From contig NZ_CP032405.1 of assembly GCF_016806065.1 (NCBI RefSeq), forward strand, positions 1,888,001-1,952,000: a DNA stretch of 64,000 bases. Reading direction: 5' to 3'. The translations under genes were made by a program, and so were the position numbers. This document shows positions 17,128 to 26,478 of the stretch, in pieces. Source of the stretch: Rhizobium rosettiformans (GTDB lineage: Bacteria > Pseudomonadota > Alphaproteobacteria > Rhizobiales > Rhizobiaceae). How positions within the stretch are numbered: the stretch's first letter is position 1; each line of letters begins with the position of its first letter. The notes below the pieces were generated by a model. That model worked only from the letters and a program-made list of their open reading frames with translations. It was not told the DNA's origin and did not search any database.

Positions 17128-17775
17128 TCAGGCGACCATGGCCATGTTGATCTTGCCAAGCTGGATCACGGCCTGGGTGCGGCTGTCCACCTTGAGCTTC
17201 AACAGGATCGCCGAGACATGCGCCTTGATCGTCGCTTCCGACACGCCGAGTTCATAGGCAATCTGCTTGTTGAGCAGGCCTTCGCCGAGCATGCCGAGCA
17301 CACGGCTTTGCTGCGGCGTAAGTGTGCGCAGCCGGTTGATGAGATCGGCCACGTCGGGATCCGTTTCCTGCCCGCCCTGATAGCTTGCCGGCGTGGCGAT
17401 ATCGCCTTCCAGCACCGACTGGATCGCTGAGCGGATATCGTCGATCCCCGCCGACTTTGAGATGAAGCCGGAGGCCCCGAGCTCGAGCGCCCGGCGGATG
17501 GTGACCGGATCGTCGGTGGCGGAGACGATGACCAGCGGCAGGCTCGCAAATTCGGCGCGCAGCGCCATCAATCCGGAAAAACCGGAGACGCCGGGCATGG
17601 CGAGATCGAGCAGCATGAGGTCTGCATCCGAATGCTCGGCGGCCGCCTTGCGGGCAGCTTCGAAGTCGCCAGCCTCGATGATGGTTTGCGTGCCGTCGAT
17701 GCCGGTCACGGCCTGGCGCAGGGCGCCCCGGAACAGCGGATGGTCGTCTGCGATGATGAAGGTCGATGCAGCCAT
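17128..17775 (-). CDS. LuxR/NarL-family response regulator, CrbR/ErdR-like
   Basis: 215 residues: a receiver domain with ADDHPLFRGAL at the start, phospho-Asp in LMLLDLAMPGVSG, and FISKSAG with the conserved Lys, then a LuxR-type HTH (LTPQQSRVLGMLGEGLLNKQIAYELGVSEATIKAHVSAILLKL). The string NKQIAYEL.VSE.TIKAHVSAIL.KL is close to what I recall of CrbR/ErdR, the partner of SLC5-type kinases that controls acetyl-CoA synthetase. A kinase of that type lies at 43.5-47 kb. Start ATG 17775 with GGAGGG upstream; the frame beyond that is rejected. Confidence 0.85.
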   Translation of the reverse strand: MAASTFIIADDHPLFRGALRQAVTGIDGTQTIIEAGDFEAARKAAAEHSDADLMLLDLAMPGVSGFSGLMALRAEFASLPLVIVSATDDPVTIRRALELGASGFISKSAGIDDIRSAIQSVLEGDIATPASYQGGQETDPDVADLINRLRTLTPQQSRVLGMLGEGLLNKQIAYELGVSEATIKAHVSAILLKLKVDSRTQAVIQLGKINMAMVA

Positions 17776-17897
17776 GTCACAGCCCCCTCCCAAGAGCGAT
17801 GTCATTTTGCGCGCGAATGCGTTTCATTCTTTTAGCGCCTGACGGCGCACTAGACAATGGTCGTGCAACGAATGGGTGAACAAGGCCTGTTTTGCGA

Positions 17898-18329
17898 TCA
17901 GGTTCGGTCCGGAACGGGGTCGCCTGGCTTACCCTGCTCCTCCCCTTGGAATTCCTGCACCAGCCCGAAGAAAGCCCGCATGAAGCGCTCCATGATGCCG
18001 ATCGAGCGGTCGATCTCCGCGTCGCTCGGAAGCTCGCCGCTTTTGGCAGCCATACCTTCGGTTAACTGTTTTTCCAGCGCTTCGACCCGTTTTTCCAGCC
18101 GGTCGAGATCCGCGTCGTAAGCGGCCCGTTCGTCTGCCGCCATCCGGCAAGTGAGCGTGCCCTCGGCTTCGGTGCAGAGTGTCACGGCCCCTGTCTGCCG
18201 ATCGAGCCGCACGAAACCGTTGTCCGATTTTTCCAGCGTGAAGCGGTCGGTGGCAACATCCTGCGCCATGGCGAAGGAAGCGCCGAGCGAGAGCGCCGCC
18301 AGTGTGAGAACTGTCTTGCCGATGGACAT
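17898..18329 (-). CDS. Conserved periplasmic protein with C-terminal coiled coil
   Basis: 143 residues starting with a clear signal peptide (MSIGKTVLTLAALSLGASFAMA). The mature part has FTLEKSDNGFVRLDRQTGAVTLC and LTCRMAADERAAYDADL, then a heptad-rich coiled coil (LDRLEKRVEALEKQL, about 82-97). Two cysteines in the DRQTGAVTLC...LTCRMA region could form a disulfide. I cannot name a function. The ATG at 18329 follows GGAGGAGA. The nearest gene, DUF952-pyrD, is divergent with about 100 bp between. Confidence 0.65.
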   Translation of the reverse strand: MSIGKTVLTLAALSLGASFAMAQDVATDRFTLEKSDNGFVRLDRQTGAVTLCTEAEGTLTCRMAADERAAYDADLDRLEKRVEALEKQLTEGMAAKSGELPSDAEIDRSIGIMERFMRAFFGLVQEFQGEEQGKPGDPVPDRT

Positions 18330-18428
18330 CTTGTCTCTCCTCCTGTCGTCCGTATCTCCCGGCGTGGACATTTGGCCGCGTTTGCGGCAAACCCGCCTCG
18401 ACCATCATGATCTTGGAGAGACCGAACC

Positions 18429-18785
18429 TTGGACAAGACCATATATAAGATCGTGCCGCGAGAATTATGGCAGGAGGCACGCGACGCGGGCTTTTTCAAA
18501 GGCGCGCCCATCGATCTCAAGGACGGCTACATCCATTTTTCGACAGGAGCCCAGGCGGTGGAGACCGCGCGTCTGCATTTTGCCGGACAGTCCGATCTGC
18601 TGCTCGTCGCGGTCGATGCAACTGTCTTCGGCGAGGCCCTGAAATGGGAGGCCTCCCGCGGAGGAGACCTTTTCCCCCATCTTTACGCCGACTTGCCGCT
18701 CGACGCCGTGCTCTGGGAAAAGCCCTTGGCCCTCGGTGGTGACGGACTGCATGTATTCCCTGATATCGATGCGGAGAACCGCTGA
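18429..18785 (+). CDS. DUF952 domain-containing protein
   Basis: 118-residue soluble protein of the DUF952 family, which is related in fold to ADP-ribosyltransferase-like proteins but has no proven reaction. Family features: IYKIVPRELWQEARDAGFFKG, DGYIHFSTGAQAVETA, LLLVAVDATVFG and FPHLYADLPLDAVLWEKPL. The start appears to be TTG at 18429 with GGAGAG upstream; no ATG is available before the conserved IYKIV. Its TGA overlaps the pyrD ATG by one base, so pyrD is translationally coupled to it. Confidence 0.88.
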   Translation: MDKTIYKIVPRELWQEARDAGFFKGAPIDLKDGYIHFSTGAQAVETARLHFAGQSDLLLVAVDATVFGEALKWEASRGGDLFPHLYADLPLDAVLWEKPLALGGDGLHVFPDIDAENR

Positions 18786-19873
18786 TGCTCGACCTCTTCT
18801 CCCTCGGCCGTCGCGGCCTTTTTCTCTTCGATGCGGAAACGGCCCATGGTCTGTCGATCGCGGCCCTGAAAACCGGCCTCGTCCCGACCTGCAAGTCCGC
18901 CGCGGATCCGCGTCTTGCCCAGACGGTTGCCGGCATCCGCTTCCCGAACCCGCTCGGCATGGCGGCCGGTTACGACAAGAATGCCGAGGTGCTGGATGCA
19001 CTGCTGTCGCTCGGTTTCGGTTTTGCCGAAGTCGGCACGCTGACGCCCAAGCCTCAGACCGGCAATCCGAAGCCGCGCATTTTCCGCCTGGAACGCGACC
19101 GCGCGGTCATCAACCGCCTCGGCTTCAACAACGAGGGGCATGAGGCGGCGCTGGCCCGGCTCATCGCCCGTGGCAACCGCGCAGGGATCGTCGGTGTGAA
19201 CATCGGCGCCAACAAGGATGCCACGGACCGGATTGCCGACTACGTCGCCGGCATTCGTCGCTTCTATCCCGTGGCCACCTATTTCACCGCCAATATCTCC
19301 TCGCCCAACACCCCGGGTCTGCGTGACCTGCAGGCCAAGGAAAGCTTGGATGCGCTCCTGTCTGCCGTACTCGCCGCGCGTTCGGAAGAAAGTCTGCGGG
19401 CCGGCAAGCGCCTCCCGGTTTTCCTGAAGATCGCCCCGGACCTGACGGAAGAAGGCATGGACGACATCGCCGAGGTCGCCGCCGCCCATGATCTCGACGG
19501 GCTCATCGTCTCCAACACCACGCTGTCACGCGATGGCCTGACGGACCCGACTCTGGCAGGGGAAGCCGGCGGCCTCTCTGGCGCACCTCTGTTTGACAAG
19601 TCGACCGCCGTTCTCGCCCGTATGCGAAAGCGCGTTGGTCCGGCCCTGCCGATCATCGGGGTCGGCGGCGTGTCCTCGGCCGAAACCGCGCTGGAGAAAA
19701 TCCGCGCAGGCGCGGATCTGGTGCAGCTCTATTCCTGCATGGTCTATGACGGACCGGCGCTGCCAGGACGGATCGTCCGGGGCCTGTCGTCGCTGCTCGA
19801 TCGTGAAACGGTCGCCAATATCAGCGAATTGCGCGACACCAGGCTCGATCACTGGCTTTCGGTGAAGGTCTGA
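18785..19873 (+). CDS. pyrD: Dihydroorotate dehydrogenase (quinone), class 2
   Basis: Membrane-associated flavoenzyme that oxidises dihydroorotate to orotate with quinone in pyrimidine synthesis. The 362 residues include the class 2 N-terminal membrane helix region, NPLGMAAGYDKNAEV, the FMN-binding GTLTPKPQTGNPKPRIFRL, the substrate loop NRLGFNNEG, the catalytic serine in TANISSPNTPGLR, FLKIAPDLTEEG, IVSNTT and the phosphate-binding IGVGGVSSAETALEKI. It overlaps DUF952 (ATGA). Its 3' end overlaps the convergent MATE gene by 25 bp. Confidence 0.96.
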   Translation: MLDLFSLGRRGLFLFDAETAHGLSIAALKTGLVPTCKSAADPRLAQTVAGIRFPNPLGMAAGYDKNAEVLDALLSLGFGFAEVGTLTPKPQTGNPKPRIFRLERDRAVINRLGFNNEGHEAALARLIARGNRAGIVGVNIGANKDATDRIADYVAGIRRFYPVATYFTANISSPNTPGLRDLQAKESLDALLSAVLAARSEESLRAGKRLPVFLKIAPDLTEEGMDDIAEVAAAHDLDGLIVSNTTLSRDGLTDPTLAGEAGGLSGAPLFDKSTAVLARMRKRVGPALPIIGVGGVSSAETALEKIRAGADLVQLYSCMVYDGPALPGRIVRGLSSLLDRETVANISELRDTRLDHWLSVKV

Positions 19874-21195
19874 TCGGTCTTCGGCTTCAGTCTGGCGAGA
19901 AGCAGCAGACCGCGTAGACCGAGAAACACATTGAGCGCGATCCAGAGTCCGTGGTTGGAAAACAGGGGCACGAGCACGGCGACCGTCGCAAGATAGCCGG
20001 CAAGCGCGACGAGCATCATGTTGCGCATGTCGGATGACCATGTCGCACCGATGAAGACGCCGTCCATGTGAAAGGCGAGTGCCCCGGTCAGCGCGGTCAG
20101 CGCCGCATAGATCAGATAGGTCTCTGCAACGCTGCGGACATCGCCGGCCGTGGTGATGAAGCCGATGATCGCGGACCCGAAGACCAGGAAGAAGGCAAGG
20201 CTCGCCAGAGCCAGGCCGAAGGACCAGACCCCAGTCAGTTTCACGGCACGCTCGAAGGCGCGCCGCTGTTTGGCGCCGATCGTTTCCCCCGTGATCTGCT
20301 CTGCCGCCGTTGCCATGCCATCGAGATAGAAGCTGGCGATCATGAAGAAGTTCATCAGAACGGCATTGGCCGCGAGCGTCACGGCGCCGAAACCCGCCCC
20401 GATGCGGGTCATGACGGTAAAGGCAGTGATCAGCGAGAAAGTCCGGATCAGGATGTCCCGATTGAGCCGGAACAGCGCCATCAGCTTGGCGCGGTCGTTG
20501 ATCATCGAGACCTGCGGAACGGCGGCCCGCCCGTAGCGCCAGAAGACGAAGGCGAAGCCGGCGATCATGGCGACGAACTCGCCGATGACAGTGCCCCAGG
20601 CAACGCCGGCAATCCCGTATCCGAATGTCAGACCAAGCAGGATGGACATGGCGATGTTGACGCCGTTCAAGAGGATCTGCAGCGCAAGCCCGACAGAGCC
20701 GAGCCCGCGCCCGAGCACGAAGCCGAGCAGGGTGAAGTTGCTGAGCGTCAAGGGAGCCGCCAGAATGCGGATGCCGATATAGGTCGCGGCAGCTGCTTGA
20801 ACGTCCCCATCGGCACCCATCAGCGCGGGGCCAAAGCCGACGATGACCGGAGAGGCGGCAAGGATCAGCAAGCCGAAACCAAGCGACAAGACGATCGAGC
20901 GCCAAAAGACGGCGAAGAGTTCAGATGGCTCCCCGCGTCCTTGCGCCTGGGCGACGAGGGCCGTCGTCGAGGCTCTCAGAAAATTCAAGGAGGCGAAGAG
21001 AAGGTCGAAGAGAGCTGCAGCAATCGCGAGCCCTGCCAGTTGGGCCGCATCGCCGCTGCGTCCGACGACGGCGGTATCGGTGAGCCCCAGAAGCGGTGTA
21101 GTGACGAAACCGAGGGTCATCGGTACTGCGATCGCAAGCACGCTGCGATGGCTGACCTCGATGGTCCGGGTGATGGGAGAAGATGGGCTATGCAT
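19849..21195 (-). CDS. MATE family efflux transporter (DinF/NorM type)
   Basis: 448-residue membrane protein with about 12 predicted spans, arranged as two MATE halves. The first half starts with VLAIAVPMTLGFVTTPLLGLTDTAVVGRSGDAAQLAGLAI, typical of the DinF-like branch. Proteins of this family expel cationic drugs or other solutes in exchange for Na+ or H+; the substrate is not predictable here. I use the ATG at 21195 rather than 21231 because the extra 12 residues are not family-like and GGAG precedes 21195. The CAP-domain gene lies directly upstream on the same strand. Confidence 0.88.
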   Translation of the reverse strand: MHSPSSPITRTIEVSHRSVLAIAVPMTLGFVTTPLLGLTDTAVVGRSGDAAQLAGLAIAAALFDLLFASLNFLRASTTALVAQAQGRGEPSELFAVFWRSIVLSLGFGLLILAASPVIVGFGPALMGADGDVQAAAATYIGIRILAAPLTLSNFTLLGFVLGRGLGSVGLALQILLNGVNIAMSILLGLTFGYGIAGVAWGTVIGEFVAMIAGFAFVFWRYGRAAVPQVSMINDRAKLMALFRLNRDILIRTFSLITAFTVMTRIGAGFGAVTLAANAVLMNFFMIASFYLDGMATAAEQITGETIGAKQRRAFERAVKLTGVWSFGLALASLAFFLVFGSAIIGFITTAGDVRSVAETYLIYAALTALTGALAFHMDGVFIGATWSSDMRNMMLVALAGYLATVAVLVPLFSNHGLWIALNVFLGLRGLLLLARLKPKTDQTFTESQ

Positions 21196-21231
21196 GGATC
21201 GCTCCGGTGGGGACCAGAGCGACAGAATCAC

Positions 21232-21729
21232 TCAGGCCGAGAGTACCATGGCCCAGTAGGGGCGGTTGCTGGAAGCGGAATCCCAGGCGACGGCGACGCC
21301 GAGCCCGTTGAAGCTGCCGGTCATGTTGTCGAGGTGCCGCTTGGAGTCGATCCAAGCCTGCACGGCACGCTCGACGCTATCCTGGCCCGCCGCGATGTTT
21401 TCGGCCGCCGGCAAGGGTACGCCATGTCCCTTCATGCGGGCGCCGAAACTGTCGTTGAAGCCGATCAGATGCGACATCTCGCCGGCGCGTGCCATGCGTT
21501 TTGCCTGGGCGATGGCCGCCACTTCCGCGGGACGACTGCGGGAGAGGGAGGAGAGGCCACGCGATTGCCGAAGCCGGTTGACCATCGGCAATGCGGCGGC
21601 CGTCTCAGCCCGGGACTGGCCGTCGTCGGGATTGAGGATGTCGGAGGAGCGGCAGCCGGCGATCGCTGCCGTCAACATGCCGGCCGAGATCAGGATCAGC
21701 CGGCGGCGGTGCAAGACAGGCTCGGCCAT
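21232..21729 (-). CDS. CAP (SCP/PR1) domain lipoprotein
   Basis: 165-residue secreted protein. The N-terminus RRRLILISAGMLTAAIAGC ends in a lipobox (IAGC), so it is probably a lipoprotein with Cys near residue 26. The CAP domain follows: NRLRQSRGLSSLSRSRPAEVAAIAQAKRMA, MSHLIGFNDSFGARMKGHG, AAENIAAGQDSVERAVQAWIDSKRHLDNM and the final WAMVLS. Bacterial CAP proteins of this kind have no well-defined role. The ATG at 21729 lies 7 bp after the DUF6460 gene's stop, and the MATE gene follows. Confidence 0.82.
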   Translation of the reverse strand: MAEPVLHRRRLILISAGMLTAAIAGCRSSDILNPDDGQSRAETAAALPMVNRLRQSRGLSSLSRSRPAEVAAIAQAKRMARAGEMSHLIGFNDSFGARMKGHGVPLPAAENIAAGQDSVERAVQAWIDSKRHLDNMTGSFNGLGVAVAWDSASSNRPYWAMVLSA

Positions 21730-21736
21730 GACGCCC

Positions 21737-22003
21737 TCAGCTCCGTGATGCAAAGAGGCGGAGCAGGATGAAGGCGGGAATGACGATCGTCGCGCCAATC
21801 AGCAGATACTGTCCAACCCGTCCGAGTGCGTCGAAGCCGGTATACCAGAGGTCGATGATGAAGAACCGGATGCCCTCGAGAAGATCCATCGGATCAAGCC
21901 CGAAGATCGACATCACAAAGCCAACGATGAGCGAAACGACGATCAGCTTGACGATCGTGCGGCCCGGCGTGTCGCCGAGAAATCGATTGAGGCCATCAGC
22001 CAT
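21737..22003 (-). CDS. Small membrane protein (DUF6460-like)
   Basis: 88 residues with two hydrophobic segments (TIVKLIVVSLIVGFVMSIFG and YLLIGATIVIPAFILLRLF) around a short loop with aromatic residues (FFIIDLWYTGFDALG). The opening MADGLNRFLGDTPGRTIVKL is a pattern I recall from a conserved rhizobial family now named DUF6460; function unknown. The ATG at 22003 is behind AGGAGA. The long upstream extension of the frame to 22159 is rejected because it overlaps the divergent methyltransferase promoter region. Confidence 0.72.
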   Translation of the reverse strand: MADGLNRFLGDTPGRTIVKLIVVSLIVGFVMSIFGLDPMDLLEGIRFFIIDLWYTGFDALGRVGQYLLIGATIVIPAFILLRLFASRS

Positions 22004-22170
22004 GCGTGTCTCCTGTTGTCGTTCGCTGATATGGGCCCGGTCGGCCCGCCCTGCAAGCTGGCAAAGCAGCGGCTTGCGATAGGACTTGAGTTTTTTCTGG
22101 GGATCGGTCAAGACCGCGCGCCCGCTCCATGCTGGATCACCCCATGCTGGCAGGCGCAAGGATCTCTTCG

Positions 22171-23109
22171 ATGCACCCCACCCAGTTCTCGTCCGGCGAC
22201 GTCATCGCCGACCGCCGTGCCGACTATGCGCGCATGCTCGCTGAGAATGGCGAACATGAGGCAGCAGTCGAATTGATGGAACAGGCCTTGGAACTGGTGC
22301 CGGACTGGCCGGCCGGTCTGTTGCGTCTTGCGGATTATGCGGAAAAGGCCGAGCAGGCAGAAAAGGCGATCCCGGCACTCCGCCGACTGCTCGTGCTCGA
22401 CCCGGAAGATCTGTTCGGCGCGCAGTTGAAACTGGCTCTGCTCGGGGCCGAAGATATTCCAGACCAGCCACCGTCTCGCTATGTCGAGGCGCTTTTCGAT
22501 GACTATGCCGATCGTTTCGATACCGCGCTTGTCGAGAAGCTGGATTATTCGGTTCCGGCCAAGCTCGCCCGGCTGATCGTCGAGCATAATGACAGGCGCT
22601 TCGATCTGGCTGTCGACCTTGGCTGCGGCACGGGACTTTTCGGCGCCGAGATCCGCGACAGAGTGAGCCGCTTGGAAGGCTTCGACCTCTCGGCCAACAT
22701 GCTCGCCAAGGCGGAGGAAAAGGAACTCTACGATTTCCTGGCGAAGGCCGATCTGTCGCTCGAGGCGACGGAGTCAGGCCTGTTCGATGATGGCCTCGCA
22801 GAAAATCGTGCCGATCTCGTCTCCGCGGCTGACGTGCTGATGTATCTGGGTGACCTCGCCAACGCTTTTGCGCTTGCAGCGCAGCTTCTGAAACCGGGCT
22901 CGCTCTTCGCTTTCTCGATTGAAGACGCAGGCGACGGCGACGGTTTTCTCCTGGCGCCGAGCCTGCGTTATGCCCATACCGAGCAGCATGTGAGACAGCG
23001 TCTCGATGAAAACGGCTTTGACCTCGTGAAGCTCCTGCACACGACCATTCGCATGGATGGCGGAAAACCAGTCTCCGGCATACTGTTTCTTGCTGACCGG
23101 AAGGCCTGA
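22171..23109 (+). CDS. Class I SAM-dependent methyltransferase with N-terminal TPR
   Basis: 312 residues. Residues about 15-95 look like tetratricopeptide helices (RADYARMLAENGEHEAAVELMEQAL, AEQAEKAIPALRRLLVLDPED). The methyltransferase core follows: YADRFDTALVEKLDYSVPAKLA, then motif I DLAVDLGCGTGLFGAEI, GFDLSANMLAKAEEK, SAADVLMYLGDL and a C-terminal SGILFLADRK. This combination is common in alphaproteobacteria; the substrate is unknown. The ATG at 22171 has AAGGA 8 bp upstream, better than the ATG at 22129. YitT follows about 115 bp later. Confidence 0.87.
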   Translation: MHPTQFSSGDVIADRRADYARMLAENGEHEAAVELMEQALELVPDWPAGLLRLADYAEKAEQAEKAIPALRRLLVLDPEDLFGAQLKLALLGAEDIPDQPPSRYVEALFDDYADRFDTALVEKLDYSVPAKLARLIVEHNDRRFDLAVDLGCGTGLFGAEIRDRVSRLEGFDLSANMLAKAEEKELYDFLAKADLSLEATESGLFDDGLAENRADLVSAADVLMYLGDLANAFALAAQLLKPGSLFAFSIEDAGDGDGFLLAPSLRYAHTEQHVRQRLDENGFDLVKLLHTTIRMDGGKPVSGILFLADRKA

Positions 23110-23224
23110 CGAGCAGCTTTCTTGCGATTTGCGCGATAGGTCAGTTTTGCTGACCTATCCTCCTTGTTTCCCAGGGGATCTCGGGTACAATTTGTACTTG
23201 GGAGGTCAAGGTCTGGAGAGCAAG

Positions 23225-23863
23225 ATGGCGCCGTTGACGAGCATGCTGGGAATCTGGAATTCGAACCCGACACGCCACACGCCGGCGGAAGATCTGCAGG
23301 GCATCTTGGCCGGCAGCCTGATCGCCGCACTCGGCCTTTACTTCCTCGCCCAGGTCGGACTTCTGACCGGTGGCATGGCCGGCCTCGCCTTCGTCCTGCA
23401 TTACTGGAGCGGCTGGAGCTTCGGTCTGTTGTTCTTCCTGCTCAATCTGCCCTTTTACATCCTGTCGCTGCGTCGCGTTGGTCTCGATTTTACCATCAAG
23501 ACCTTTGTTGCCGTAGGGCTCACTTCCTTCATCGTCGAAATCGAGAGCCGCTTCCTGGTGATAGAGAGCATCGCCCCGATCTGGGCGGCAATTCTCGGCG
23601 GCCTGCTGCTCGGCTTCGGCCTTTTGGCTCTCTACCGTCACCGGGCCAGCCTTGGCGGCCTGGGCATTCTCGCCGTCTACATCCAGGACCGCTTCGGCAT
23701 CCGCGCCGGCCTCGTCCAGCTTGCCTTCGACCTCTGCGTCATGGCGCTCGCCTTTGCCGTCGTCAGCCCCTCCGTGGTGCTCTATTCGGTCATCGGCGCC
23801 GTGGTGTTGAACCTCTTCCTCGCGATCAACCACCGCTCGGATCGGTATATCGCGCTGCGTTGA
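23225..23863 (+). CDS. YitT family membrane protein (DUF161)
   Basis: 212-residue integral membrane protein. After a short polar start (residues 1-22) there are about five to six spans: GILAGSLIAALGLYFLAQVGLLTGGMAGLAFVL, FGLLFFLLNLPFYILSL, IWAAILGGLLLGFGLLALY, and others. The G-G-M/T-A-G pattern in LLTGGMAGLAF is the family signature. YitT proteins are poorly characterised transporters or scaffolds. The ATG at 23225 follows GGAG; the frame upstream to 23057 overlaps the methyltransferase and has no membrane character. Confidence 0.85.
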   Translation: MAPLTSMLGIWNSNPTRHTPAEDLQGILAGSLIAALGLYFLAQVGLLTGGMAGLAFVLHYWSGWSFGLLFFLLNLPFYILSLRRVGLDFTIKTFVAVGLTSFIVEIESRFLVIESIAPIWAAILGGLLLGFGLLALYRHRASLGGLGILAVYIQDRFGIRAGLVQLAFDLCVMALAFAVVSPSVVLYSVIGAVVLNLFLAINHRSDRYIALR

Positions 23864-23911
23864 GCGCTTTTCGGCCCTTCTCTTTCCCCGCTCGTCCACT
23901 ACCTTGGGGCA

Positions 23912-26431
23912 GTGAAGACAGCTGATTCCGCCCTTGCCCTTCTGCCTGCCCCCTTCCTCCGCTGGTTCGGCGAAAAGGGCTGGCAGCCGCGTGACCATCA
24001 GCTGGAACTGCTGGCCCGGGCGAGATCCGGCGAGAATGGCGGCGAGAGCCTGCTGCTGATCGCCCCGACCGGTGCGGGCAAGACGCTTGCTGGCTTTCTG
24101 CCGTCGCTGACGGAACTGACCGAGCGTGGCCGCAAGAAGCCGGGCGAGGCCTTCACCGGGATCCACACGCTCTACATCTCGCCGCTCAAGGCGCTCGCCG
24201 TCGATATCGAGCGAAACCTGATGAAGCCCGTCACCGAGATGGGGCTCCCGATCACCATCGAGAACCGCACCGGCGATACTCCGGCTCACAAGCGTCAGCG
24301 GCAGAAGACCAATCCGCCGGATATCCTCCTGACGACGCCAGAGCAGGTGGCGCTGCTCATCTCCCACTCGGACGCGGCGCGCTTCTTCAAGGACCTGCGC
24401 TACGTCATCTTCGACGAACTGCATTCGCTGGTGACCTCGAAGCGCGGCCATCTGCTGTCGCTTGGTCTCACGCGGCTGAGGAAACTCTCCCCTGGTCTCA
24501 AGACCATTGGCCTTTCTGCGACTGTCGCCCAGCCGATGGATCTGCGACGCTGGCTTGTGGCGCAGCCGGATAAGGGCGAGGCGGCGGCCGGTCTGATCAC
24601 GGTCGATGGCGGTGCGCGACCGAACATCACCATCCTGCAGACGGAGGATCGCATTCCCTGGTCAGGGCACAAGGCACACTATGCCATCCCCGAGGTCTAC
24701 AAGGTCCTCAACGACTTTCAGACGACGCTGCTTTTCGTCAACACGCGCTCCCAAGCGGAAATGCTCTTCCAGGAACTCTGGACGGTCAATGACGACAACC
24801 TGCCGATAGCCCTGCACCACGGCTCGCTCGACGTCTCCCAGCGCCGCAAGGTGGAGGCCGCCATGGCCGAAAACCGGCTGCGCGCGGTCGTCGCGACCTC
24901 GACCCTCGACCTCGGCATCGACTGGGGTGACGTCGATCTCGTCATCCATGTCGGTGCGCCCAAGGGCGCATCGCGCCTTGCCCAGCGCATAGGTCGCGCC
25001 AATCACCGCATGGACGAGCCGTCCCGCGCCATTCTCGTGCCGGCCAACCGCTTTGAGGTGATGGAGTGTCAGGCGGCACTCGATGCCAACTATATCGGTG
25101 CCCAGGACACCCCGCCGGTCGGCGAGGGTTCACTCGACGTGCTGGCCCAGCATGTGCTCGGCATGGCCTGCGCCGATGCCTTCGATGAGGAGGAGCTCTA
25201 CCGCGAGGTGACGACGGCGCTTCCCTATGCAGCGCTGCCACGCGAGACCTTCGCCCGCATCGTCGATTTCGTCGCGACCGGCGGCTATGCGCTTCGGACC
25301 TACGAGCGCTACGCCCGCATTCGCCGCCGCAAGGACGGCTTATGGCGCGTGTCCAATCCGCAGGTCGCCCAGCAGTATCGCCTCAACCTCGGCACCATCG
25401 TCGAGATGCCGATGCTCAATGTCCGGCTGGTCAAGCGCAACCATCTGGGCTCGATCGGTCGCGGCGGCATGACGCTCGGCAAGGTCGAGGAATATTTCTT
25501 CGAACAACTGACCCAGGGCGATACCTTCCTCTTCTCGGGCAAGGTGCTGCGCTTCGAAGGCATCAGAGACAACGAATGCCTCGTCTCCAACGCCTTTTCG
25601 ATGGATCCGAAAATCCCGGCCTATGCCGGCGGCAAGTTCCCGCTCTCGACCTATCTCGCCGAACAAGTTCGTGCCATGCTCGACGATCCCGCCCGCCGGA
25701 CCGGTCTGCCGGATCAGGTGCGCGACTGGCTGTCGCTGCAGGCGGAGAAGTCTGTTCTGCCCAAGCGCGGTGATCTCCTGATCGAGACCTTCCCGCGCGG
25801 CGAGCGCTTCTACATGGTCATCTATGCCTTCGAGGGAAGGCTGGCGCATCAGACGCTCGGCATGCTGCTCACCCGTCGGCTGGAGCGCATGCGCGCCAAG
25901 CCGCTGGGCTTCGTGGCGACCGACTATGCGCTCGCGATCTGGGCCTTGGAGGACATGGGCTCGCTGATCGCGCGGGGAGCACTCAGCCTCGCAGAACTCT
26001 TCGACCAGGACATGCTGGGAGACGATCTCGAAACCTGGCTCGACGAGAGCTTCATGCTGAAGCGCACCTTCCGCAATTGCGCGGTGATCGCCGGCCTGAT
26101 CGAGCAGCGCCATCCGGGCAAGGAAAAGTCCGGGCGCCAAGTGACTGTGTCCTCGGACCTGATCTACGACGTGCTGCGCAGCCACGAGCCCGATCATATC
26201 CTCATGCAGGCAACGCGACAGGATGCCGCCGCCGGACTTTTGGACATTGCCCGCCTTGCCGATATGCTGGAGCGAATCAAGGGGCACATCCTGCACAAGC
26301 GCCTGACGCAGATCTCGCCGCTCGCCGTGCCGGTCATGCTGGAGATCGGCAAGGAGCCGGTAGCGGGCGAAGCCCAGGAGCATGTGCTGTCCATGGCGGC
26401 GGAAGATCTGATCGCCGAAGCCATGGCATGA
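23912..26431 (+). CDS. Ligase-associated DNA damage response DEXH box helicase (Lhr-like)
   Basis: 839-residue SF2 helicase of the Lhr-like group tied to ATP-dependent DNA ligases (TIGR04121-type). Motifs in order: APTGAGKTLAGFLPSL (I), LYISPLKALAVDIERNL (Ia), TTPEQVALLIS, FDELHSL (II, DEXH), LSATV (III), VNTRSQAEMLFQELW (IV), STLDLGIDWGDVDLVI (V) and QRIGRANHRMDEPS (VI). The Lhr-specific C-terminal domains follow. The start is GTG at 23912. Such helicases are expected to work in end processing with a ligase and the PdeM nuclease; PdeM follows within 50 bp, but the ligase is not in the window. Confidence 0.93.
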   Translation: MKTADSALALLPAPFLRWFGEKGWQPRDHQLELLARARSGENGGESLLLIAPTGAGKTLAGFLPSLTELTERGRKKPGEAFTGIHTLYISPLKALAVDIERNLMKPVTEMGLPITIENRTGDTPAHKRQRQKTNPPDILLTTPEQVALLISHSDAARFFKDLRYVIFDELHSLVTSKRGHLLSLGLTRLRKLSPGLKTIGLSATVAQPMDLRRWLVAQPDKGEAAAGLITVDGGARPNITILQTEDRIPWSGHKAHYAIPEVYKVLNDFQTTLLFVNTRSQAEMLFQELWTVNDDNLPIALHHGSLDVSQRRKVEAAMAENRLRAVVATSTLDLGIDWGDVDLVIHVGAPKGASRLAQRIGRANHRMDEPSRAILVPANRFEVMECQAALDANYIGAQDTPPVGEGSLDVLAQHVLGMACADAFDEEELYREVTTALPYAALPRETFARIVDFVATGGYALRTYERYARIRRRKDGLWRVSNPQVAQQYRLNLGTIVEMPMLNVRLVKRNHLGSIGRGGMTLGKVEEYFFEQLTQGDTFLFSGKVLRFEGIRDNECLVSNAFSMDPKIPAYAGGKFPLSTYLAEQVRAMLDDPARRTGLPDQVRDWLSLQAEKSVLPKRGDLLIETFPRGERFYMVIYAFEGRLAHQTLGMLLTRRLERMRAKPLGFVATDYALAIWALEDMGSLIARGALSLAELFDQDMLGDDLETWLDESFMLKRTFRNCAVIAGLIEQRHPGKEKSGRQVTVSSDLIYDVLRSHEPDHILMQATRQDAAAGLLDIARLADMLERIKGHILHKRLTQISPLAVPVMLEIGKEPVAGEAQEHVLSMAAEDLIAEAMA

Positions 26432-26478
26432 ATCATGCGGAGCGGCTATGACGAGCCTTGATGCTGCGGAATGAAGAC

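Noticed and set aside
20068..21771. 567-codon plus-strand frame opposite the MATE and CAP genes
   Set aside because: Very rich in charged residues, no family motif, spans two real minus-strand genes.
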